Origin: Microbacteriaceae bacterium
GTDB lineage: Bacteria; Actinomycetota; Actinomycetes; Actinomycetales; Microbacteriaceae
DNA length: 9,156 nt
Assembly (NCBI GenBank): GCA_022701925.1
Contig: JAKONM010000194.1
Coordinates: 1 to 9,156 of the forward strand
Direction of reading: 5' to 3'
Shown here: positions 1-5,733 of the stretch, piece after piece
Layout: the number at the start of each line of letters is the position of its first letter
Numbering within the stretch: the stretch's first letter is position 1
The notes under the pieces: generated by a model
What the model was told of the DNA's origin: nothing
The model's database searches: none
Seen by the model: the letters and a program-made list of their open reading frames with translations, nothing else
Position numbers and translations under genes: made by a program

Positions 1-849
1 CACACCGGCACCGGGGGCGGGCAGGGCTACATCGTCGAGTACCGCGGCCAGGCCATCGAGGAGCTCTCGATGGAGGGCCGGATGACCGTGTGCAACATGT
101 CCATCGAGTGGGGTGCCAAGGCCGGGATGGTCGCGCCCGACCAGAAGACCCTCGACTACCTCCGGGGCCGCCCCGAGGCCCCCCAGGGCGCCGACTGGGA
201 CGCCGCCGTGGAGCACTGGACGTCGCTGCGCACCGACGACGACGCCACCTTCGACCGCGAGATCGTCCTCGACGCCAGCACCATGACGCCCTTCGTGACC
301 TGGGGCACCAACCCCGGCCAGGGCGTGCCGCTGGGCGCGCAGGTGCCCGACCCCGCGTCGTACGACGACTCCGACGACCGGGTCGCGGCCGAGCGGGCGC
401 TGGAGTACATGGCGCTCGAGGCCGGCACGCCGATGCGCGAGGTCAAGGTCGACACCGTCTTCGTCGGCTCGTGCACCAACGGCCGGATCGAGGACCTGCG
501 CCTCGCCGCCGAGGTGCTGCGTGGTCGCACGGTCGACGCCGACACCCGGCTGCTCGTTGTGCCCGGCTCCGCGCGGGTCCGGCTGCAGGCCGAGGACGAG
601 GGCCTCGACGTGGTCTTCAAGGAGGCCGGTGGCGAGTGGCGCGGGGCCGGGTGCTCGATGTGCCTGGGCATGAACCCCGACCAGCTCGCCCCGGGCGAGC
701 GCAGCGCGTCGACCTCGAACCGCAACTTCGAGGGCCGGCAGGGCAAGGGCGGGCGCACCCACCTGGTGTCCCCGCTGGTTGCCGCCGCGACCGCGATCCG
801 CGGCACCCTGTCGTCCCCCTCCGACGTCGACGCGGAGGTCATGGTCTGA
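1..849 (+). CDS. leuC: 3-isopropylmalate dehydratase large subunit, 3' part
   Basis: C-terminal 282 residues of LeuC; the frame is already open at base 1, and about 190-200 N-terminal residues are missing compared with the usual length of about 470. LeuC pairs with LeuD to form the aconitase-like isomerase that converts 2-isopropylmalate to 3-isopropylmalate in cytoplasmic leucine biosynthesis. Visible family signatures are the TVCNMSIEWGAKAGM block, then GSCTNGR (cysteine codon 472-474) and GCSMCLGMNPD (cysteine codons 652-654 and 661-663). In this family these three cysteines bind the [4Fe-4S] cluster, and all are present. The SNRNFEGRQGKGGRTHLVSP tail is also typical. The stop TGA (847-849) shares its last A with the leuD ATG, so the two subunits are probably translationally coupled. 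Identification is secure; only the 5' truncation by the window edge limits it. Confidence 0.97.
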   Translation, partial: HTGTGGGQGYIVEYRGQAIEELSMEGRMTVCNMSIEWGAKAGMVAPDQKTLDYLRGRPEAPQGADWDAAVEHWTSLRTDDDATFDREIVLDASTMTPFVTWGTNPGQGVPLGAQVPDPASYDDSDDRVAAERALEYMALEAGTPMREVKVDTVFVGSCTNGRIEDLRLAAEVLRGRTVDADTRLLVVPGSARVRLQAEDEGLDVVFKEAGGEWRGAGCSMCLGMNPDQLAPGERSASTSNRNFEGRQGKGGRTHLVSPLVAAATAIRGTLSSPSDVDAEVMV

Positions 850-1451
850 TGGAGCCCTTCACCACCCACACCGGCGTCGCGGTGCCGCTGCAGCGGTCCG
901 CCACCGACACCGACCAGATCATCCCCGCGGTGTACCTGAAGCGCGTCACCAAGACCGGCTTCGAGGACGCGCTGTTCGCGCACCTGCGGCAGGACGCGGA
1001 CTTCGTGCTGAACCGTCCCGAGTTCGCGGCCGGCTCCGTGCTGTTCGCGGGGCCCGACTTCGGCACCGGCTCCAGCCGCGAGCACGCCGTCTGGGCGCTG
1101 CGCGACTACGGCTTCCGCGCCGTGTTCTCCTCGCGCTTCGGCGACATCTTCCGCGGCAACGCCGGCAAGCAGGGCCTGCTGACCGGCGTGCTGCCGGAGG
1201 ACGTGATCGAGACGTGCTGGGCGGCCATCGCCGCGGATCCCGGAACGGCGGCTACCGTCGACCTGCAGGCGGGAACGGTCTCCCTCGCGGGGGCGACCCA
1301 TCCGTTCGAGATCGACGCCTACACCCGGTGGCGGCTCCTCGAGGGGCTGGACGACATCGGGCTGACCCTCCGCGACGAGGCGCGCATCACGGACTTCGAG
1401 TCCCGGCGCGCCGCCTGGCGGCCCACGACGACACCTGCGAGGCAGTCTTGA
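849..1451 (+). CDS. leuD: 3-isopropylmalate dehydratase small subunit
   Basis: 200-residue LeuD, the normal full length for the family. It supplies the swivel domain that completes the LeuC active site in the second step of leucine synthesis. Recognisable blocks are DTDQIIPAVYLKR (about residues 20-32), GPDFGTGSSREHAVWAL (68-84) and the following SSRFGDIFRGNAGKQGLL segment; the GSSREHA loop carries substrate-contacting residues in this family. The ATG start overlaps the leuC stop by one base (TGATG), with a good Shine-Dalgarno GGAGGT at 834-839 inside the end of leuC. The stop TGA (1449-1451) overlaps the TTG start of murA. The C-terminus after about residue 185 (RRAAWRPTTTPARQS) is low-complexity and typical of variable LeuD tails. 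Confidence 0.97.
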   Translation: MEPFTTHTGVAVPLQRSATDTDQIIPAVYLKRVTKTGFEDALFAHLRQDADFVLNRPEFAAGSVLFAGPDFGTGSSREHAVWALRDYGFRAVFSSRFGDIFRGNAGKQGLLTGVLPEDVIETCWAAIAADPGTAATVDLQAGTVSLAGATHPFEIDAYTRWRLLEGLDDIGLTLRDEARITDFESRRAAWRPTTTPARQS

Positions 1452-2854
1452 CCACAGCGTTCAGCGCAGCGCCCAACACCGCTCAGATCGCGGTCACGAG
1501 CGACGCGGCCCGGGCGGGCGCCAGCGTCGGCCTGACCTTCGACCGGCTGACCATCGAGGGCGGCAAGCCGCTCAAGGGCACCGTCGATGTTCGCGGGGCG
1601 AAGAACCTCGTCACGAAGGCGATGGTCGCCTCGCTGCTGTCGGAGGACGTCAGCACGCTGCGCGACGTGCCCGACCTCAGCGACGTGCGCGTCGTGCGCG
1701 GGCTGCTGCAGATCCACGGCGTGAGCGTGCAGGAGGGCGCCCGGCCGGGCGAGCTGCTGCTCGACACGCGCGCCGTGCGCCGCGCGCACGTCAGCGAGAT
1801 CGACGCGCACGCCGGCTCGAGCCGCATCCCGATCCTGTTCTGCGGCCCGCTGCTGCACCAGCTGGGCGAGGCGTTCATCCCCGACCTCGGCGGCTGCCGC
1901 ATCGGCGACCGCCCGATCGACTTCCACCTGGACGCGCTGCGCAAGTTCGGCGCGATCGTCGAGAAGCTGCCGGCCGGCATCCGCCTGTCGGCGCCGAACG
2001 GGCTGCACGGGGCGTACATCCACCTGCCCTACCCCAGCGTCGGCGCCACCGAGCAGGTGCTGCTGACCTCGGTGCGCGCCCGTGGTACCACCGAGCTGCG
2101 GAACGCCGCGATCGAGCCCGAGATCATGGACCTGATCGCGATCCTGCAGAAGATGGGCGCGATCATCTCCGTCGAGCCCAACCGCGTGATCCTCATCGAG
2201 GGCGTGCGCGAGCTGAAGGGCTACACGCACCGCGCGATCTTCGACCGCAACGAGGCCGCCTCCTGGGCCTCCGCCGCGCTCGCGACCCGGGGCGACGTGT
2301 TCGTCAAGGGCGCGGTGCAGGAGCACATGATGACCTTCCTGAACGTGTTCAGGAAGGTCGGCGGCGCGTTCGACGTGCTGGACGACGGCATCCGCTTCTG
2401 GCACCCCGGCGGCGCGCTGAAGCCCGTGGTGATCGAGACCGACGTGCACCCCGGCTTCATGACCGACTGGCAGCAGCCCCTGATCGTGGCGCTGACCCAG
2501 GCGGACGGCGTCTCCACCGTGCACGAGACGGTCTACGAGAACCGCTTCGGCTTCACCGACGCGCTGCTGAAGATGGGCGCGGACATCCGCGTGCACCCGC
2601 GCGGCTTCGCGGCCCCGAACCGGCGCGTGCCCCGCCGCGAGCTGGAGCAGGCGGCCGTGATCACCGGCCCGACCCCGCTGCATGGCGCGGACATCGAGGT
2701 TCCCGACCTGCGCGGCGGCTTCTCCCACCTGATCGCGGCGCTGACCGCGGAGGGCACCTCCACGGTGCGCAACGTGGGGATCATCAGCCGCGGGTACGAG
2801 GACTTCGGCGCGAAGCTGAAGGCGCTGGGGGCCCGCTTCACGGTCGATGGCTGA
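1448..2854 (+). CDS. murA: UDP-N-acetylglucosamine 1-carboxyvinyltransferase (MurA)
   Basis: 468 residues. MurA transfers enolpyruvate from PEP to UDP-GlcNAc, the first committed cytoplasmic step of peptidoglycan synthesis. GAKN (K52, N53) matches the UDP-GlcNAc-binding Lys/Asn pair. GGCRIGDRPIDFH holds the PEP-reactive cysteine (C150; Cys115 in E. coli), so the fosfomycin-sensitive Cys form rather than an Asp variant is expected. TDWQQP (D340) matches the general-base Asp305, DLRGG (R422) matches Arg397, and RGYEDFGAKLKALGA closes the fold. The start is TTG at 1448, the only reasonable in-frame initiator after leuD, overlapping its stop as TTGA, with GAGG at 1439-1442 five bases upstream. 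This leaves an N-terminal extension of about 30 residues before the first conserved strand, compared with the 419-residue E. coli enzyme. The 3' end overlaps plsC by 8 bp. The function call is firm and the start is likely. Confidence 0.95.
   Translation: MTTAFSAAPNTAQIAVTSDAARAGASVGLTFDRLTIEGGKPLKGTVDVRGAKNLVTKAMVASLLSEDVSTLRDVPDLSDVRVVRGLLQIHGVSVQEGARPGELLLDTRAVRRAHVSEIDAHAGSSRIPILFCGPLLHQLGEAFIPDLGGCRIGDRPIDFHLDALRKFGAIVEKLPAGIRLSAPNGLHGAYIHLPYPSVGATEQVLLTSVRARGTTELRNAAIEPEIMDLIAILQKMGAIISVEPNRVILIEGVRELKGYTHRAIFDRNEAASWASAALATRGDVFVKGAVQEHMMTFLNVFRKVGGAFDVLDDGIRFWHPGGALKPVVIETDVHPGFMTDWQQPLIVALTQADGVSTVHETVYENRFGFTDALLKMGADIRVHPRGFAAPNRRVPRRELEQAAVITGPTPLHGADIEVPDLRGGFSHLIAALTAEGTSTVRNVGIISRGYEDFGAKLKALGARFTVDG
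2332..2359. repeat. 13-bp perfect inverted repeat inside murA
   Basis: GACCTTCCTGAAC (2332-2344) is followed after GT by its exact reverse complement (2347-2359), within the murA codons for MTFLNVFRKV. As RNA it could form a 12-bp stem with a CGTG tetraloop; as DNA it is a near-perfect 28-bp dyad. It may be an intragenic protein-binding site or simply codon coincidence. No function is claimed. Confidence 0.6.
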
Positions 2855-3611
2855 TCGCCGCGACGCCGGGTCCGACCGGCCCGGCGCGGAGCGGCGGCGG
2901 CCGTCGCTGTTCTGGCCGATCGCGGGGACCATCGTCCCCGCGGTCGACCTGATCGCCACGGTGCGCATCCACGACGGCGCGAAGCTGCCGGCGACGGGAC
3001 CGTTCATCCTGACCCCGAACCACATGTCGAACATCGACCCCGTGATCGTCGGGATGTCGCTGTGGAAGCTGGGGCGGGCGCCGCGGTTCCTGGCCAAGGC
3101 GTCGCTGTTCCGCATCCCGGTCGTCGGGCGGCTGATCGCCGCGCTCGGGCAGATCCCCGTCGAGCGCGGCGGCGCGACCCGCGGCTCCATCCCGCTGTCG
3201 GCGGCGCGACGGCTGATCGAGCGCGGGCAGGGCGTCGTCGTGTACCCGGAGGGGTCGCTGACGCGCGACCCCGGGCTGTGGCCGATGCGCGGCAAGACCG
3301 GCGCCGCGCGGCTCGCGCTGGAGCTGGGGCTGCCGGTCGTACCCGTGGCCCACTGGGGCGCCCAGTCGCTGATGCCGGTGAACACCACCCGGCTGAAGCT
3401 GTTCCCGCGGCCGCGGGTCGACGTGCGCTTCGGCGACCCGGTGGACCTGTCCGACCTGGGCGGCGCGGTCGACCGCCGATCGCTCGCCGTCGCGACCGAC
3501 CGCATCATGGCCGCCATCACCGCGCTGCTCGAGCAGCAGCGCGATGAGTCGGCGCCGGCGGAGCGCTGGGACCCGGCGCAGCACGGCCAGTCCGAGATCG
3601 GCCGCTTCTGA
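2847..3611 (+). CDS. plsC: 1-acyl-sn-glycerol-3-phosphate acyltransferase (PlsC-type)
   Basis: 254 residues, typical for actinobacterial PlsC/LPLAT proteins. The family acylates lysophosphatidic acid at sn-2 to give phosphatidic acid at the inner face of the membrane. Acyltransferase block I is NHMSNIDP, with the H-X4-D catalytic pair H59/D64. Block II is around FLAKASLFRIPVVGRLI (81-97), and IPVERGG follows at 103-109. Block III is YPEGSLT (133-139), containing the glycerol-phosphate-binding EG. LPVVPVAHWG forms block IV. A hydrophobic stretch near 21-39 could anchor it in the membrane. The ATG lies within the last eight bases of murA. The adjacent gpsA supplies glycerol-3-phosphate, two steps upstream in the same lipid pathway. 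Exact acyl substrate cannot be read from the sequence, so other LPLAT activities remain possible. The last ~25 residues are polar and probably unstructured. Confidence 0.9.
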   Translation: MADRRDAGSDRPGAERRRPSLFWPIAGTIVPAVDLIATVRIHDGAKLPATGPFILTPNHMSNIDPVIVGMSLWKLGRAPRFLAKASLFRIPVVGRLIAALGQIPVERGGATRGSIPLSAARRLIERGQGVVVYPEGSLTRDPGLWPMRGKTGAARLALELGLPVVPVAHWGAQSLMPVNTTRLKLFPRPRVDVRFGDPVDLSDLGGAVDRRSLAVATDRIMAAITALLEQQRDESAPAERWDPAQHGQSEIGRF

Positions 3612-3688
3612 TGCCGCCCCGCATCCTCCGCCGTTCAGCAGATCCCTCCGCCGGGCTCCAGGAGCTCCTGATCGGCGGAGGGCCGTGA
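3611..3688 (+). CDS. possible 25-residue leader peptide bridging plsC and gpsA
   Basis: A small frame of 25 codons plus stop fills the only gap in the leuC-gpsA run. Its ATG (3611-3613) shares the final A of the plsC stop (TGATG). Its TGA (3686-3688) overlaps the gpsA GTG (GTGA). The predicted peptide begins MPPRILRRS and ends ELLIGGGP, with no signal or membrane segment and no recognised family. The frame crosses the hairpin at 3644-3682, so translating it would open the gpsA Shine-Dalgarno. The exact double overlap is seen in the sequence; expression and coupling are inference. ATG overlaps at stop codons are common in such GC-rich DNA, so chance is a real alternative. Confidence 0.35.
   Translation: MPPRILRRSADPSAGLQELLIGGGP
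3644..3682 (+). promoter_or_regulatory. hairpin masking the gpsA ribosome-binding site
   Basis: CCCTCCGCCG (3644-3653) is perfectly complementary to CGGCGGAGGG (3673-3682), a 10-bp stem whose 3' arm contains the gpsA Shine-Dalgarno GGAGGG just 2 nt before GTG 3685. The loop itself contains the 12-bp palindrome CAGGAGCTCCTG (3659-3670). A second anti-SD copy, CCTCCGCCG at 3625-3633, could pair with the same 3' arm, so two alternative structures are possible. No U-run follows, which argues against an intrinsic terminator and favours translational control, if it is functional. Confidence 0.45.
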
Positions 3689-4680
3689 CGGCGGCGGTGC
3701 TGGGCGCCGGCAGCTGGGGCACCACCTTCGCCAAGGTGCTGGCCGACGCCGGCGACGACGTCGTGCTGTGGGCGCGGCGCCGCGCCGTCGCGGACGAGGT
3801 GCAGCGGCGGCGGCGCAACGAGGAGTACCTGCCCGGGATCGCGCTGCCCGACGGCATCCGGGTCGTCTCGGACCTCGGGGAGGCCCTGCGACGGGCGGAC
3901 CTGGTGTTCCTGTCCGTGCCCAGCCAGTCGCTGCGCGGCCTGCTGGTGGAGGTGCGGCCCCTGCTGCGGCCGGACGCGGTGGTCGTCAGCCTGATGAAGG
4001 GCGTGGAGGAGGGCACCGGCCTGCGGATGAGCGAGGTGCTCCGCGACGGCCTCGGTCTGCCCGACGACCGCATCGCGGTCGTGTCCGGCCCCAACCTGGC
4101 GCTGGAGATCGCCCGCGAGCAGCCGACCGCCGCGGTGGTCGCCTCCGCCTCCCTCGACTGCGCGATGCGGGTCGCCGCGCGCTCCGCCAACCGGTACTTC
4201 GGCACGTTCGTGAACACCGACGTGATCGGCACCGAGTTCGGCGGGGTGCTGAAGAACCTGATCGCGCTGGCGGTCGGCATCGTGGTCGGCGTCGGCTACG
4301 GCGACAACACGAAGGCCTCCATCCTGACCCGGGGCCTGGCCGAGATGAGCGCCTTCGCCGCGGCGTACGGCGCGCAGCCGGAGACGCTGGCCGGCCTGGC
4401 GGGCCTCGGCGACCTGATCGCCACCAGCGAGTCGCCGCGCAGCCGCAACAACCGGGCCGGGCGGCTGCTGGGTCAGGGCTACACGAAGGACGACGTGCTG
4501 GCGACGATGGACCAGGTGGCGGAGGGGCTGGCGTCGCTCGACCCGGTGCTGGCGCTCGCCGCGGCGCGCGGCGTCGAGATGCCGATCTGCGACCAGGTCG
4601 CCCAGGTCATCGCGGGCACGCTGGACCCCCGCGACCTGGCCCCGCACGCCGCGACGGACCCGGTGCCGGTCGGCGAGTAG
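3685..4680 (+). CDS. gpsA: NAD(P)+-dependent glycerol-3-phosphate dehydrogenase
   Basis: 331 residues, close to the usual 330-340. The enzyme reduces dihydroxyacetone phosphate to sn-glycerol-3-phosphate in the cytosol, providing the phospholipid backbone used by the PlsC pathway encoded just upstream. The N-terminal Rossmann motif is GAGSWG (residues 7-12). SLMKGVE (K105), SGPNLALEI and GGVLKNLIALAVG (K190, the expected catalytic lysine) follow. GLGDLIATSESPRSRNNRAGR is the C-terminal all-alpha signature. GTG 3685 was chosen because it puts the first beta strand directly before GAGSWG and is the last initiator that keeps it complete; the next GTG (3697) would cut the strand. Its ribosome-binding site is unusually close (2 nt) and lies within a hairpin stem. 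About 200 bp at the 3' end are covered on the other strand by the extended membrane-protein frame. Confidence 0.95.
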   Translation: MTAAVLGAGSWGTTFAKVLADAGDDVVLWARRRAVADEVQRRRRNEEYLPGIALPDGIRVVSDLGEALRRADLVFLSVPSQSLRGLLVEVRPLLRPDAVVVSLMKGVEEGTGLRMSEVLRDGLGLPDDRIAVVSGPNLALEIAREQPTAAVVASASLDCAMRVAARSANRYFGTFVNTDVIGTEFGGVLKNLIALAVGIVVGVGYGDNTKASILTRGLAEMSAFAAAYGAQPETLAGLAGLGDLIATSESPRSRNNRAGRLLGQGYTKDDVLATMDQVAEGLASLDPVLALAAARGVEMPICDQVAQVIAGTLDPRDLAPHAATDPVPVGE

Positions 4681-5234
4681 CGGAGCCTCGCGGATCCGCA
4701 GATCGTGCGCGGATCCGCAGAACCCGGGCGACACGCCGGAGTCGGCGCCCTCGCGGCCGGCGTGTCAGGCGGGAACTGCGGATCCGCGCACCCTCCGGCG
4801 ACGACCGCGGCGGTCGCGGCGCGGTTGGCGGCGAAGACCAGCAGCAGCGCGCCGGTCGAGGCGGCGGCGCGGGCGCCCAGGTGCTCCGCCGCGAGCAGGG
4901 TGCCGACGCGCAGCAGCACGAAGGCCGCCCAGAGCGCGACGCCCCGCCCCTGCAGGCGCGCCAGCGTGCGTGGGCCGTCGCGCCGCAGCCGGTACTGCCC
5001 GCCCATGACTGCGCCGAGCGCGGCGGTCAGGGCCGCCTCGAGCAGCAGCGTCAGCAGGTCGACCGCCTGCCATCGCGTGCCGTCCAGCAGCAGCGACTGC
5101 AGCACCAGCAGCACGCCGAGCCCCGCCAGGACCGCGGCGGTGCGGGGCATGCCCGCCGCGTCGCGCCACCGGAACTGGCGCATGACCAGCCAGAGGATCC
5201 CCGCCGCGACCAGCACCTCGTCGACCGCGTCCAT
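4479..5234 (-). CDS. small integral membrane protein with anomalous C-terminal extension
   Basis: The minus-strand frame starts at ATG 5234-5232 behind a strong Shine-Dalgarno (GGGAGG, 5244-5239) and has no stop until TAG 4481-4479, giving 251 residues. Residues 1-148 look like one compact membrane protein with about five hydrophobic helices: roughly 5-19, 32-50, 57-78, 98-116 and 124-147. MRQFRWR follows helix 1 and a basic loop (RLRRDGPR) sits near 82-89. This resembles the small actinobacterial multi-pass proteins often labelled DUF1453-like, but that is pattern resemblance only. Residues 149-185 are encoded by the inverted repeat, and 186-251 by the antisense strand of gpsA; this tail looks like non-native sequence (Pro, Ala, Ser, Arg, Gly and Thr rich). 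The native C-terminus is probably near 4790. It is divergent from the marR-type gene and probably controlled by it. Molecular role unknown. Confidence 0.7.
   Translation of the reverse strand: MDAVDEVLVAAGILWLVMRQFRWRDAAGMPRTAAVLAGLGVLLVLQSLLLDGTRWQAVDLLTLLLEAALTAALGAVMGGQYRLRRDGPRTLARLQGRGVALWAAFVLLRVGTLLAAEHLGARAAASTGALLLVFAANRAATAAVVAGGCADPQFPPDTPAARAPTPACRPGSADPRTICGSARLRYSPTGTGSVAACGARSRGSSVPAMTWATWSQIGISTPRAAASASTGSSDASPSATWSIVASTSSFV
4690..4721 (+). repeat. tandem copies of GCGGATCCGCAGA
   Basis: GCGGATCCGCAGA occurs at 4690-4702 and again at 4709-4721, a period of 19 bp. The core GCGGATCCGC is itself palindromic, and a third core is at 4778-4787 in the right arm of the larger inverted repeat. 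The three cores lie within 98 bp just after the gpsA stop. Confidence 0.7.
4705..4791. repeat. 35-bp imperfect inverted repeat (REP-like or bidirectional terminator)
   Basis: The left arm 4705-4739 and right arm 4757-4791 match as reverse complements at 30 of 35 positions. The outer 16 bp (GTGCGCGGATCCGCAG) are perfect, followed by a 2-bp mismatch, CCCG, a 3-bp mismatch, and a perfect inner 10 bp (GACACGCCGG). The loop is 17 nt (4740-4756). The element starts 25 bp past the gpsA stop, where gpsA and the minus-strand membrane gene converge. It could act as a two-way terminator, although neither side has a T-run, or be a dispersed palindromic repeat. Which of these it is cannot be decided from one copy. 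Confidence 0.65.
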
Positions 5235-5240
5235 CTCACC

Positions 5241-5260
5241 TCCCATCATCGATGATGGGA
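5241..5260. promoter_or_regulatory. 20-bp perfect palindrome, probable MarR operator 1
   Basis: TCCCATCATC followed directly by its reverse complement GATGATGGGA. It lies between the divergent membrane-protein and marR-type genes, overlapping the expected transcription start and Shine-Dalgarno of the minus-strand gene. A bound dimer here would block that gene. MarR proteins typically bind dyads of about this size in their own intergenic region, so autoregulation is a reasonable inference. Confidence 0.7.
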
Positions 5261-5265
5261 ACGTA
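5260..5265 (-). promoter_or_regulatory. candidate -10 of the membrane protein gene
   Basis: On the minus strand TACGTT fits the actinobacterial TANNNT -10 pattern and would place the start site near 5253, leaving a leader of about 19 nt that includes the GGGAGG ribosome-binding site. It lies between the two operator copies. No clear -35 was seen. Confidence 0.4.
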
Positions 5266-5278
5266 TCACCGATGATGG
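5265..5278. promoter_or_regulatory. probable MarR operator 2
   Basis: ATCACCGATGATGG matches ATCATCGATGATGG of operator 1 (5245-5258) at 13 of 14 positions and begins exactly 20 bp later, about two helical turns, so two dimers would sit on the same face of the DNA. Its end overlaps the first base of the candidate -10 (GATACT) of the marR-type gene. Confidence 0.6.
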
Positions 5279-5283
5279 ATACT
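5278..5283 (+). promoter_or_regulatory. candidate leaderless -10 of the marR-type gene
   Basis: GATACT keeps A2, T3, A4 and T6 of the TATAAT consensus and sits six bases before ATG 5290, the spacing expected when transcription starts on the A of the start codon. No recognisable -35 was found. Confidence 0.4.
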
Positions 5284-5289
5284 GGGACG

Positions 5290-5730
5290 ATGCGGGCCGC
5301 CGAACTCCACCGCCTGTCCAGGACCCTTCGCGAGGTCGCGCTGGCGGCCAGCGGCGACGCCCACGAGCGCCCCACCTACGGCGAGATCGCGGTGGTGGAG
5401 GACCTGGCGCTGCACGGCCCGTCGCCGATCGGCGTGGTCGCCGAGCGCACCGGCGTCGCGCAGAGCCTGGTGTCCAAGGTCGCCCGCGCGCTGGTCGACG
5501 CCGGCGTGGTCGAGACGGCGGCGGACCCGGCGGATGGGCGCCGGCGCGTGCTGTCGCTCGTGCCGGGAGTGGTCGACGGGCTGCTGCGACCGCGCGGCGA
5601 CCGCCCGGTCGCCGAGGCGCTCGCAGCGGTCGCACCGCACCTCGACGCCGCGGCGGCCGCGCGGACCGAGGCGCTGCTGGCGCAGCTGGCGGCACTGCTG
5701 CGGGACCCCGACGGGCAGGACGCTCGGTAG
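5290..5730 (+). CDS. MarR-family transcriptional regulator
   Basis: 146 residues, normal for MarR proteins, which bind palindromic DNA as dimers and release it on ligand binding or oxidation. Helical N-terminal region 1-40, then the winged helix-turn-helix: SPIGVVAERTGVAQSLVSKVARALVDAG (about 45-72) includes the recognition helix QSLVSKVARAL, and ADPADGRRRVLSL (78-90) is the wing with its conserved D-x-R-type pattern. C-terminal helices follow. The protein has no cysteine, so a simple thiol switch is unlikely and a ligand switch more plausible. ATG 5290 was chosen because it begins the conserved helix and has a leaderless-type -10; ATG 5272 or 5275 would add five or six residues and would lie inside operator 2. 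Probable target: its own promoter and the divergent membrane protein gene. The inducing signal is unknown. Confidence 0.85.
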   Translation: MRAAELHRLSRTLREVALAASGDAHERPTYGEIAVVEDLALHGPSPIGVVAERTGVAQSLVSKVARALVDAGVVETAADPADGRRRVLSLVPGVVDGLLRPRGDRPVAEALAAVAPHLDAAAAARTEALLAQLAALLRDPDGQDAR

Positions 5731-5733
5731 CCT
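5728..5733 (+). promoter_or_regulatory. candidate leaderless -10 of ddl, inside the marR-type stop
   Basis: TAGCCT fits TANNNT, and its TAG is at the same time the stop codon of the marR-type gene. It is followed by six bases (CGTCGC) and then GTG 5740. There is no Shine-Dalgarno before that GTG, which supports a leaderless ddl transcript independent of the MarR promoter. Confidence 0.45.

Noticed and set aside
2338..2353. Resemblance of TGAACGTGTTCA in murA to an actinobacterial LexA (SOS) box
   Set aside because: The SOS box needs GAAC and GTTC separated by four bases; here the gap is two, and the site is deep inside a coding region.
3404..3417. 14-bp palindrome CCCGCGGCCGCGGG in plsC
   Set aside because: Pure G/C symmetry of this length is expected often in such GC-rich coding DNA and it has no positional significance.
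1319..3520. Minus-strand open frame of over 700 codons across leuD, murA and plsC
   Set aside because: Antisense to three convincingly identified genes; its composition is Arg/Ala/Gly/Val-rich without motifs, as expected for shadow frames in very GC-rich DNA.
2838..4280. Minus-strand open frame of 480 codons over plsC and gpsA
   Set aside because: No family resemblance and fully antisense to conserved genes; a GC-driven shadow.
3768..5255. Plus-strand open frame of 495 codons through gpsA and the membrane gene region
   Set aside because: Out of frame with gpsA and antisense to the membrane protein; sequence is low-complexity Arg/Gly/Ala.
5272..5277. ATG 5272 or 5275 as the marR-type start
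   Set aside because: Both lie in operator 2 with no ribosome-binding site and add only non-conserved residues; not fully excluded.
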